DNA from: an uncultured Alistipes sp.
Lineage (GTDB): Bacteria; Bacteroidota; Bacteroidia; Bacteroidales; Rikenellaceae
Length of the DNA: 64,000 bases
Direction: 5' to 3'
Assembly: GCA_944321205.1 (NCBI GenBank)
Contig: CALUKK010000027.1
Location: forward strand, 1 to 64,000
This document shows positions 34,509 through 41,144 of the stretch, in pieces. A program made the translations under genes and the position numbers. Each line of letters starts with the position of its first letter. Positions within the stretch are counted from its first letter, which is position 1. Below the pieces are notes generated by a model. The model ran no database searches and was not told the origin of the DNA. It saw only the letters and a program-made list of their open reading frames with translations.

Positions 34509-35096
34509 ATGAAAAATCTGAACGCGTTGATCGAAAGTTCGAAACAGGCCATCCGCTACTGGTGGCTGCTGCTTCTGGTCGGTATTGTCCTGCTGTTGGT
34601 CGGGGTGCTGACCTTTCTCTTCCCGGCCCGGAGCTATCTGGGTCTGTCGCTGCTTCTGGGGTGGGTGATCCTGCTGGCCGGAGTTCTGGAGGTGGTGCTC
34701 TCGGCCTCCAACCGTCACTTCATCACGGGCCGCGGCTGGATGCTGGCCGGAGGCATCATCGAGATCATTCTCGGAATCGTCCTGATATTCAACATCGGAC
34801 TCGCCGCCTCGATGCTGCCGTTGTTTCTGGGCTTCTGGCTGCTGATGCGCGCCTTCGCAACCATCGGACTGGGCAGTGACATGCGCACGCTGGAGATCGC
34901 CGGATCGGGATGGACCATTCTGACCGGCGTTCTGCTGCTGCTCTGTTCGCTGTGGATCCTCTTCCAGCCCGTCGGCGTCGGCACCACGGCCGTGATTGTC
35001 TGGGTAGGCATTACGCTGCTCTTCGCCGGAGTGGCAACCTGCACCCTGGCCATGCAGCTCCGCCATGCCCACCATTGCCTCGAAGGCAAATGCTGA
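34509..35096 (+). CDS. HdeD family (DUF308) membrane protein
   Basis: 195 residues with six predicted transmembrane helices, starting with YWWLLLLVGIVLLLVGVLTFLFP and repeating the same two-helix motif three times (GWVILLAGVLEVVL, GWMLAGGIIEIILGIVL, GWTILTGVLLLLCSLWIL), the internal triplication of DUF308. HdeD of E. coli is an acid-stress membrane protein; the biochemical role of the family is unknown. The ATG at 34509 is preferred over an in-frame TTG at 34479. It follows malQ by ~100 bases and may be read through from it. A strong hairpin follows its stop. Confidence 0.88.
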   Translation: MKNLNALIESSKQAIRYWWLLLLVGIVLLLVGVLTFLFPARSYLGLSLLLGWVILLAGVLEVVLSASNRHFITGRGWMLAGGIIEIILGIVLIFNIGLAASMLPLFLGFWLLMRAFATIGLGSDMRTLEIAGSGWTILTGVLLLLCSLWILFQPVGVGTTAVIVWVGITLLFAGVATCTLAMQLRHAHHCLEGKC

Positions 35097-35121
35097 ATCT
35101 CCGGCTTGCGTCCGTACACCA

Positions 35122-35158
35122 TTTCACCCCTGCCGCAACCCGTGCGACAGGGGTGAAA
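35122..35158. terminator. Hairpin between convergent HdeD and OmpA-like genes
   Basis: TTTCACCCCTG (35122-35132) pairs perfectly with CAGGGGTGAAA (35148-35158). It lies between two converging genes and probably serves both, though neither side has a long T run. Confidence 0.65.
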
Positions 35159-35177
35159 CAGTGTAACGCAGGCCCGA

Positions 35178-37664
35178 TCACTGGAAATCTTCCCGGAACA
35201 GCCCGTAACGACGGATCAGCCGCGAAATCTCGGGATCAAGATTGCCCCGGAACTTCAGGTTCTCGCGCAGCTCGACCGCCCGCAGGAAATATTGCACGGC
35301 CTGCTCCTCCTCCCCGAGCCGGGAGGCCAGGATGGCCAGCATGTACTGGATATCGGCCGTTGTGGAGGCCTCGGGCCGCGACCGGAGAATCCGATAGGCC
35401 GCCGCATCATATCCCAGCGACATGTAGGCCAACGCCGTATTGCGATCCTCATAGGGACGCAGAATGGTCAAGGCCTCCTCATAACGGCGTTTGCGGAGCA
35501 GATCCACGGCATGCATGTAGTTCGAATCGACCTCCGTGGTATAGACCGTATCCTGCTTCATACCCCTCCGATGGAGGTTGAAGCGGAAGTCCACGGCCCG
35601 CATCTGCGGATAGAGCACGCTGCGCATCCGGGCATACTCCCTGGGGTATTTCATCCGAATCCGCCACTCCCGCGTATCGGGATTGCCCTCCCAACGGATC
35701 ATCTCGAGAATCTCCTCCTTATGCGTGAGGAGCGAATCCGCGGAAACCAGCCGGTACAACTCGTCCCAATCCTCGGCCAGCCAGGTCGAACGCAAGAGAT
35801 TCGGCAGATCGGGCAACCGGTCCTCCTCGTCCGTCACCACCTGTCGACCCTCCTCATCCAGCGTATAACTGCCGGCGATGTTGAGCGAGTCGTACAACAC
35901 GCGGAACTCCGAAACCAGCACCTGCCGCAAAGCCTCGGCACGTCCCTGCGCCAAACGATCGTTGAGTGTCCACGTTCCTTCGGGCGAAGCCGTAGCCCGG
36001 AGCGTGATGCTGTCGATGATATAGACCGGATCGGTCATCAGGCCGCGGGGCAGCGACCGTACGGCGGCAATCTGGCGCCGGTTCTCGGTCAACGTGTCGA
36101 CCAGCGAGGTCTTGCCCACGGGGAAGGTGAAGAAGAAGCGTGCATTGGCCTCGGCGTCCCGCAGCACGATACGCTGCATGTAGCGCGTACGCTCGTCGAG
36201 GAACGTCGTCATCGACGCCACGTTGTAGGTCAACGTATCAGACCGGGTGAGACGATAGCTGCGACCGCTGCGATCCTCGACGGCACCGGTGAGATACAGA
36301 CGCAACTTCGACGTGTTCTCGTCGGCCTGCACCTGCTGCGTATAGTAGTAATCGATCTTGCCGTCGGGACGGTAGATCACCGTATCCAGACGGGCATCCG
36401 TCAGATAAGGGTGGCGGACCAGTCGATCGAAGGCCGCCGATTTCCCCGCTTCGAGGCGTTCGTTGCGGGCCACCGGACCCGGACGCAGCACGCTGTTGCG
36501 CAAGGCCGCCGTATCAAATCCCGACAATGACGCCAGCCGATCCCCGGCATACCCCTTGCGGATGCGGTAATTTTCATACATCGCGCTGTCACCCGTCTCC
36601 CGCAGCAACCCCTCGATCGTCCTGCGATGACGTCCCGTATAGGTCATACGCTCGTCGGCCATCTCCCGAAGCCTGCGGCTGTCGGCCGTCTCCACCTCCC
36701 CGTAAACCCGCCGTGGCGCCTCCTGCAACGAGCGGATATACGATTCTCGGGCCCGGCCTCCATCGACCGGATACTGGCCGTCGACCCGCGTATAGATCTC
36801 GCCGCCGGGCAGGACCTCCACACCGTCGTAACGGTAGCGGGGTGCGAAATAGTCATTCAGATGATCGAAGCGATCGCCCGCATCGGGCACATAGGTCGTG
36901 TTGGCCCGCACTTTCCGGTCGGTTGCATGGACATATCGGCGCAACAAACCGTATTGACGCCGCCGTTCCCGGGGTGTCGTCCACCCCACCCGCTCATCGT
37001 ACATCGCCTCCTCGGGCGTCAACCGTTCCAGACGTGCCACGGCATCGAGACACTCCGCCCGGTCGGCCTCCCGCCGCTCCAGATAGCGACGATACGAGCC
37101 CTTGTCGCCGAAACGGTCGAAATAGTCGGCACTGTCGACAATACGACCCAGATAGTCGTCATAGCGGCCGTATTCACGTTGCTGCATCTCCCGGAAACGC
37201 TCGCCGCTGTAAACCAGCGGATCGAACGTCAGCGTATCCTCCCCCTTGAGCAATTGCGGATCGACCACCAGCTGCCAGTTGCGGTCCTGGAGCGACTGCG
37301 GAACCGAAACGATGAAATCGACATTGATCTTGCCGTTGCGCTCCACGATATTGCGGCGCCCCGCAGCCGAAATGACCACCTCGTCGATGGCCACCGACAT
37401 CATCTTCTCCCCCGATGCCGAATCCACGGCAACGGGCGTCAGAAAAAGTTCCGTACCATCCTGCTTGCGGAAGGTGATGATCTTCGGGGCACGAACCGTA
37501 TCGGCACTCCGCGCCTTCAACTCCCGCTTGCTTTGGGCCGGAAGATAGACTCCCACCTCGGGATCGCTTTTGGCCAGTTTCCGCAGATCACCGCAACCGA
37601 CCAGCAGGGCTCCGGACAGAAGTGCCGCAGCCGCATATCCCATCCATTCACGTTGTCTCCTCAT
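35178..37664 (-). CDS. OmpA-like lipoprotein with C-terminal TPR region
   Basis: 828 residues; signal peptide with lipobox LLVGC at ~24. Residues ~60-160 form a beta domain (APKIITFRKQDGTELFLTPV). The middle (~170-400) is charged and Arg/Tyr-rich, probably elongated helices. Around residue 555 is an OmpA-C-like element (SITLRATASPEGTWTLNDRLAQGRAEALRQVL), the degenerate ASPEG...RA version common in Bacteroidota. The last ~100 residues read as TPR repeats (AVDLLRKRRYEEALTILRPYEDRNTALAYMSLGY). It is encoded 11 bases after the DUF3868 gene and is the third gene of a DUF3575-DUF3868-OmpA set, which in Bacteroides often accompanies fimbrillin genes as outer-membrane assembly or anchoring parts. No fimbrillin gene follows here. 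Function inferred only from this context. Confidence 0.7.
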   Translation of the reverse strand: MRRQREWMGYAAAALLSGALLVGCGDLRKLAKSDPEVGVYLPAQSKRELKARSADTVRAPKIITFRKQDGTELFLTPVAVDSASGEKMMSVAIDEVVISAAGRRNIVERNGKINVDFIVSVPQSLQDRNWQLVVDPQLLKGEDTLTFDPLVYSGERFREMQQREYGRYDDYLGRIVDSADYFDRFGDKGSYRRYLERREADRAECLDAVARLERLTPEEAMYDERVGWTTPRERRRQYGLLRRYVHATDRKVRANTTYVPDAGDRFDHLNDYFAPRYRYDGVEVLPGGEIYTRVDGQYPVDGGRARESYIRSLQEAPRRVYGEVETADSRRLREMADERMTYTGRHRRTIEGLLRETGDSAMYENYRIRKGYAGDRLASLSGFDTAALRNSVLRPGPVARNERLEAGKSAAFDRLVRHPYLTDARLDTVIYRPDGKIDYYYTQQVQADENTSKLRLYLTGAVEDRSGRSYRLTRSDTLTYNVASMTTFLDERTRYMQRIVLRDAEANARFFFTFPVGKTSLVDTLTENRRQIAAVRSLPRGLMTDPVYIIDSITLRATASPEGTWTLNDRLAQGRAEALRQVLVSEFRVLYDSLNIAGSYTLDEEGRQVVTDEEDRLPDLPNLLRSTWLAEDWDELYRLVSADSLLTHKEEILEMIRWEGNPDTREWRIRMKYPREYARMRSVLYPQMRAVDFRFNLHRRGMKQDTVYTTEVDSNYMHAVDLLRKRRYEEALTILRPYEDRNTALAYMSLGYDAAAYRILRSRPEASTTADIQYMLAILASRLGEEEQAVQYFLRAVELRENLKFRGNLDPEISRLIRRYGLFREDFQ

Positions 37665-37675
37665 GTTCGCAGATT

Positions 37676-38173
37676 TTACCGTCGCGACGTATCAACCGCA
37701 CCGTTGACATCGACCGTAAAGAGCCGACGCTTGCCGCCCGGCGAGGTCTGGATCTGCCGCACGACGAGCGAGGCCTCGGACATCCAGCTCTCATAGGGAA
37801 CCTTCATCTCATAACGGAAGGTCTGGTCGCGCCGTTTGTCGACATTGATCGTCAGATAGGGTTGGCGTTCGGCCCAGTAGGCACCCGAAAGTTTGCGGCG
37901 ACGCTCCATCATGTGCTGCTGGTAACGTCCATTGACAAGCACATGCGGGAAGAGCTTCACGGAGCGTCGGTCCGCCGTGCTCAACTCGGGAAGAATCGTC
38001 CAACTCTGCGAGCGTGTCACGGCATTGCGCGACACGCTGATCTCCAACACCAGATGCAACTCGCCATTGCGTTCGGCAAGCACCTTGCGGGTTACGGACA
38101 CCTCTCCGAGAATCTGAGCCCGGAGCGACATCCCCGACAATAAAAACAGAAGTAACAGACAATATCTTTTCAT
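37676..38173 (-). CDS. DUF3868-like periplasmic protein
   Basis: 165 residues with a cleaved signal peptide (LLLFLLSGMSLRAQ). The mature part is a single beta-rich domain (VTRKVLAERNGELHLVLEISVSRNAVTRSQSWTILPEL). It includes FPHVLVNGRYQQHMMERRRKL and ends in FRYEMKVPYESWMSEASLVV, a layout I associate with DUF3868, an uncharacterised Bacteroidota family usually found beside DUF3575 and OmpA-like genes. It is only 12 bases downstream of the DUF3575 gene and 11 bases upstream of the OmpA-like gene, so the three are almost certainly one operon and probably one envelope complex. Confidence 0.7.
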   Translation of the reverse strand: MKRYCLLLLFLLSGMSLRAQILGEVSVTRKVLAERNGELHLVLEISVSRNAVTRSQSWTILPELSTADRRSVKLFPHVLVNGRYQQHMMERRRKLSGAYWAERQPYLTINVDKRRDQTFRYEMKVPYESWMSEASLVVRQIQTSPGGKRRLFTVDVNGAVDTSRR

Positions 38174-38185
38174 GGGAGTTTGCGG

Positions 38186-38779
38186 TTATTTCTTGGAATT
38201 GAACAGATAGACGAACGATACGCCCAATTCGGTCGGGATCGGCAGGATCCGCGTCCGATCGGTATACGAGGAGGGCTTCGGGCCCTGGATAGGCTCCGTA
38301 TGATAGCTCAGACGGGCCAGGCCGGCGCCGGCCGAAAGTTCGATGTTCCAATGCGGACTGACATAGAACTGATAACCGATGCTGAGACCCGCACCGATGA
38401 ACGAACCCTTGTAATAGTTCGTGGGGAGTCCCGTCAGGAAGCGGTTCCCGATAAAGGGAAGCCGGAAACCTCCGACCTCGCATTTCCCGCCGATGGCGTG
38501 GACGCCGAAATAGAGCCGCGTATACTTTTCAGTCACCCAATAACGGTATTCGGGACGCAGGAACCAGTGTTGGATCCGATTGTCCGCACCGATGGTCCAG
38601 GGGTTGTAATTGGCCGTCAGGCCGATGGTCGAATGTTTGCCGACAGCCACCTCGATTCCCATATTCGGAGTCGTGGCTGCCCAATAGAGAAGGTTGGTCT
38701 TTACGGCAACCTGCTGAGCCGCCGCTTCGAACCAGCAAAAACCGGCCACCAGAAGCGACAGAAGAATTTTCTTGTTCAT
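38186..38779 (-). CDS. DUF3575 outer-membrane beta-barrel protein
   Basis: 197 residues from ATG 38779 (KKILLSLLVAGFCWFEAAAQQ signal peptide). The mature protein begins VAVKTNLLYWAATTPNMGIEVAVGKHSTIGLTANYNPW, the defining start of DUF3575, and continues with alternating strands (WFLRPEYRYWV, LYFGVHAIGG, GAGLSIGYQFYVSPHWNIELSAGAGLA) to a C-terminal VSFVYLFNSKK, as expected for an 8-strand barrel. DUF3575 proteins are small outer-membrane barrels of unknown role that often precede DUF3868 and fimbria-related genes. First gene of this three-gene operon; a longer in-frame start at 38866 would bury the signal peptide. Confidence 0.85.
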   Translation of the reverse strand: MNKKILLSLLVAGFCWFEAAAQQVAVKTNLLYWAATTPNMGIEVAVGKHSTIGLTANYNPWTIGADNRIQHWFLRPEYRYWVTEKYTRLYFGVHAIGGKCEVGGFRLPFIGNRFLTGLPTNYYKGSFIGAGLSIGYQFYVSPHWNIELSAGAGLARLSYHTEPIQGPKPSSYTDRTRILPIPTELGVSFVYLFNSKK

Positions 38780-38997
38780 CACTATCAGGATTTGTTTCCG
38801 TTCAAGGCCCCCGATTCGGGCGGGAAACGCATTCTCTCCTTCCTCGTCAGCCGAATAATCGTGCAAAAATGAGGATAAAACGAAAAATTCACCGTATCAT
38901 AAAATATACAATACGCTAAAAAGTCGCATCTGTCACAAAAACGGAATTACCGAAGCATCAGAAACTTCATCCGTTGGAAAGAGGAATCACCCCATTC

Positions 38998-39027
38998 AAA
39001 AAATGAAGGACGCCTTACGGCGTCCTT
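38998..39027 (-). terminator. Terminator of the sigma-factor operon
   Basis: AAGGACGCC (39006-39014) pairs perfectly with GGCGTCCTT (39019-39027) around loop TTAC; on the minus strand it is followed by CATTTTTT. It lies 20 bases after the small acidic protein gene. Confidence 0.85.
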
Positions 39028-39046
39028 CCCCATCAAAAATTAACCC

Positions 39047-39217
39047 TTAAAAATTATCCCCGTTTCGGAAGATCTCCGAGAGGTAATGGTGTAGATAGTA
39101 CAAATCCACATCTCCCTGTATCACCTCTCTCATCAACAGATCTTCGTCTTCAGAGATGCCGTTGTCCGAGACCTCGTTTTTGTCCATATTCTCCATAGGC
39201 GTTGTCTTAGCTTGCAT
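39047..39217 (-). CDS. 56-residue acidic protein downstream of an ECF sigma factor
   Basis: A short frame, too small for routine gene calls: ATG at 39217, stop TAA at 39047. The translation has 56 residues, acidic at its centre (SDNGISEDEDLL), and ends with DVDLYYLHHYLSEIFRNGDNF, a likely amphipathic helix. Support for coding: it starts 44 bases after the sigma-factor stop on the same strand, and it is closed 20 bases later by a perfect terminator, so it is the last gene of a two-gene transcript. No family recognised. Its location suggests a role in regulating or interacting with the sigma factor, but this is inference only. Confidence 0.65.
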   Translation of the reverse strand: MQAKTTPMENMDKNEVSDNGISEDEDLLMREVIQGDVDLYYLHHYLSEIFRNGDNF

Positions 39218-39260
39218 TGCGATAATATAACGCGGCCCTTCGGAGGAATATTGTGCGCGG

Positions 39261-39845
39261 TCAACAGAGAATCAGATTTTTTTCCTTGATCATGCGCCGA
39301 AGATTGATCAACGCATAACGCATACGGCCCAGAGCGGTATTGATGCTGACGTTAGTCTGCTCGGCGATCTCCTTGAAACTCAGGCCCGAGAAGTAACGCA
39401 TCATCACCACCTCGCGCTGCTCGGCAGGCAACAGCTCGACCAAAGCCCGCACATCGCGATCGATCTGCTCGCTGACCATGGCATCCTCGACGGTCCTTTC
39501 GGCGAGGCGCAGGGTACCGAGCATGTCGTAACCGGCTTCGGATTCGGTGACGGACTTGTCCTGTCGTTGAGCCCGGAAGTGGTCGATTACCTGATTGTGG
39601 GCAATACGGAGGATCCACGACAGGAACTTGCCGTTATCCGTATAACGGCCCTCGTCGATCACGCGGACGGCTTTGATGAATGTCTCCTGGAAAATATCAT
39701 CGGCCACGTCACGATCCTTGACCATCATGTTGATGTAGTCGCGCACGCGGCGACTGTGACGCTCGATGAGTTGGGACATAGCGCTCCGATCCCCGGAAAG
39801 GTAGTGATTAAGCAATACCCGGTCACTTAATACTTGCACGTTCAT
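39261..39845 (-). CDS. ECF-type RNA polymerase sigma factor
   Basis: 194 residues from ATG 39845 (an upstream TTG at 39860 is less likely). Region 2 is clear: LIERHSRRVRDYINMMVKDRDVADDIFQETFIKAVRVIDEGRY, with the core-binding DDIFQETF motif and WILRIAHNQVIDHFR. Region 4 follows a ~30-residue linker: LPAEQREVVMMRYFSGLSFKEIAEQTNVSINTALGRMRYALINLRR, with the helix-turn-helix. No anti-sigma gene of the FecR or RseA type adjoins; only a 56-residue acidic protein follows. It resembles the widespread constitutive ECF sigma factors of Bacteroidales. A consensus promoter lies ~130 bases upstream, leaving a long leader. Confidence 0.93.
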   Translation of the reverse strand: MNVQVLSDRVLLNHYLSGDRSAMSQLIERHSRRVRDYINMMVKDRDVADDIFQETFIKAVRVIDEGRYTDNGKFLSWILRIAHNQVIDHFRAQRQDKSVTESEAGYDMLGTLRLAERTVEDAMVSEQIDRDVRALVELLPAEQREVVMMRYFSGLSFKEIAEQTNVSINTALGRMRYALINLRRMIKEKNLILC

Positions 39846-39974
39846 ACTCTTGTCTCCCAATTAGTTACAAAGAGTAGAGTCTTTTCCGATAGGCAAATTC
39901 TTTAAAGCGTTACGTTCAATCCGTTGGAATAACCGAGTCCCCCACGGCACCTGCGTGGAAGGGACATCACGTCG

Positions 39975-40006
39975 GCAAGGTACATAATTTTTCCCAAAAA
40001 AACAAA
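39975..40006 (-). promoter_or_regulatory. Promoter of the ECF sigma-factor operon
   Basis: On the minus strand TTTG (plus 40003-40006), a 20-nt spacer, and TACCTTGC (plus 39975-39982). The leader to the ATG at 39845 is ~125 nt, long enough to carry control elements. Confidence 0.7.
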
Positions 40007-40078
40007 TTTTTCCACTTTTGCGGACAATTCGGTTTTCCGGTGCGGAATCATGCAAAGATCATGCCGGAATCAAAGCTG

Positions 40079-40978
40079 TCACTTGATCGGCTCGACATGG
40101 ATGGCGATCATCGTTCCTTCGCCGAAACGCTCCCTGAGCCGCCGCTCGATCTCCACGGTCAAGGCATGGGAGTGTTCGACGGTCATCTGACCATCCATGC
40201 GGACATGCACCTCGATGGCAATCGAGGCACCGATGCGGCGAGTTCGCAGGTTGTGAGGCTCGCGGATTTCGGGATTTGCCGTGACGATGCGCAGGATCTC
40301 CTCCTCGACATCGGCCGGCAGCGACTGTTCGAGCAGTTCGCCGATCCCCGTACGGATCAGATCGAAGGCGATCTTGAAGATGAAAACGGCCACGACCAGA
40401 GCGGCCACGGGGTCGGCAATCCGCCACTTGGCCCCCAGGAAATAGGCACAACCGATACCGACCAACGTGCCCAGCGACGACAGGGCGTCGCTGCGATGAT
40501 GCCAGGCATTGGCAATGACACTGGGACTCTGCACCCGACGCCCGACACGGACCGTATAACGATAGAGAATCTCCTTGACAACGATCGACACGACGGCCGC
40601 CACGAGCGCTATGGCACCGGGACGGGGGAGCGTTCCACCCTCGACGACGGTCCGAATTCCCCCGATGCTGTTGATCAGAATCCCCGCTCCGACAACACCG
40701 AGAGCCAGGCTGATGATGATCGTCGCCAGCGTTTCGTACTTGCCGTGACCGTAATCATGTCCCGGGTCCCGCGGTTTGGCGGAGATCCTGGCAAAGGCGA
40801 TCACCACCACGTCGGTGGCCAGATCGGAGAAGGAATGGACGGCATCGGCAACCATGGCACCGCTTCGGCCCACCAGACCGGCGGCCAGCTTGAGCAACGA
40901 CAAGACCAGATTGACCACGAACCCGACAAAGGTTACGCGGTAGATTTCACGCTTTCGGATTTCCGCTTCACTCGACAT
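40079..40978 (-). CDS. Cation diffusion facilitator (CDF) metal exporter
   Basis: 299 residues from ATG 40978. Six transmembrane helices; the intramembrane zinc-site motifs are HxxxD types: DAVHSFSD (H48, D52) in helix 2 and WHHRSD in helix 5. The cytoplasmic C-terminal domain (from ~210) has the ferredoxin-like fold sequence of CDF dimers (RRIGASIAIEVHVRMDGQMTVEHSHALTVEIERRL), with histidines that can bind metal. CDF proteins exchange Zn, Cd, Co, Mn or Fe(II) for protons across the inner membrane; an HD-HD site is most common in zinc-type members, but the substrate is not proven by sequence. Single-gene unit with a TACTTTTG -7-like box upstream. Confidence 0.94.
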   Translation of the reverse strand: MSSEAEIRKREIYRVTFVGFVVNLVLSLLKLAAGLVGRSGAMVADAVHSFSDLATDVVVIAFARISAKPRDPGHDYGHGKYETLATIIISLALGVVGAGILINSIGGIRTVVEGGTLPRPGAIALVAAVVSIVVKEILYRYTVRVGRRVQSPSVIANAWHHRSDALSSLGTLVGIGCAYFLGAKWRIADPVAALVVAVFIFKIAFDLIRTGIGELLEQSLPADVEEEILRIVTANPEIREPHNLRTRRIGASIAIEVHVRMDGQMTVEHSHALTVEIERRLRERFGEGTMIAIHVEPIK

Positions 40979-41001
40979 GATCACAACAATTTATCCGCGA
41001 C

Positions 41002-41009
41002 CAAAAGTA
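41002..41009 (-). promoter_or_regulatory. -7-like element of the CDF gene
   Basis: TACTTTTG on the minus strand, 23 nt before the ATG at 40978; no convincing -33 element. Confidence 0.4.
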
Positions 41010-41071
41010 CAAAAAATTTCGAATCCCCGAATCATTTGACAACCATTATTGCACAGGAGCACACGTCCGGA

Positions 41072-41117
41072 ACAGGACACGAGCCCCGGATCGAAATCCG
41101 AGGCTCGTGTCATCCTG
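41072..41117 (-). terminator. Large hairpin after the M16 peptidase gene
   Basis: ACACGAGCC (41077-41085) pairs with GGCTCGTGT (41102-41110), with an inner CGGA/TCCG stem; the outer arms ACAGG and CCTGT extend it after a bulge. There is no T run, so it may act as an RNA-stabilising end or a weak terminator. Confidence 0.55.
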
Positions 41118-41144
41118 TCCGGTTCCCGGCCGTGCCGCACGGAA

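Noticed and set aside
41072..41117. Large hairpin as a non-coding RNA gene
   Set aside because: It is placed right after the M16 peptidase stop and has no promoter of its own, so a transcript-end structure is the simpler reading.
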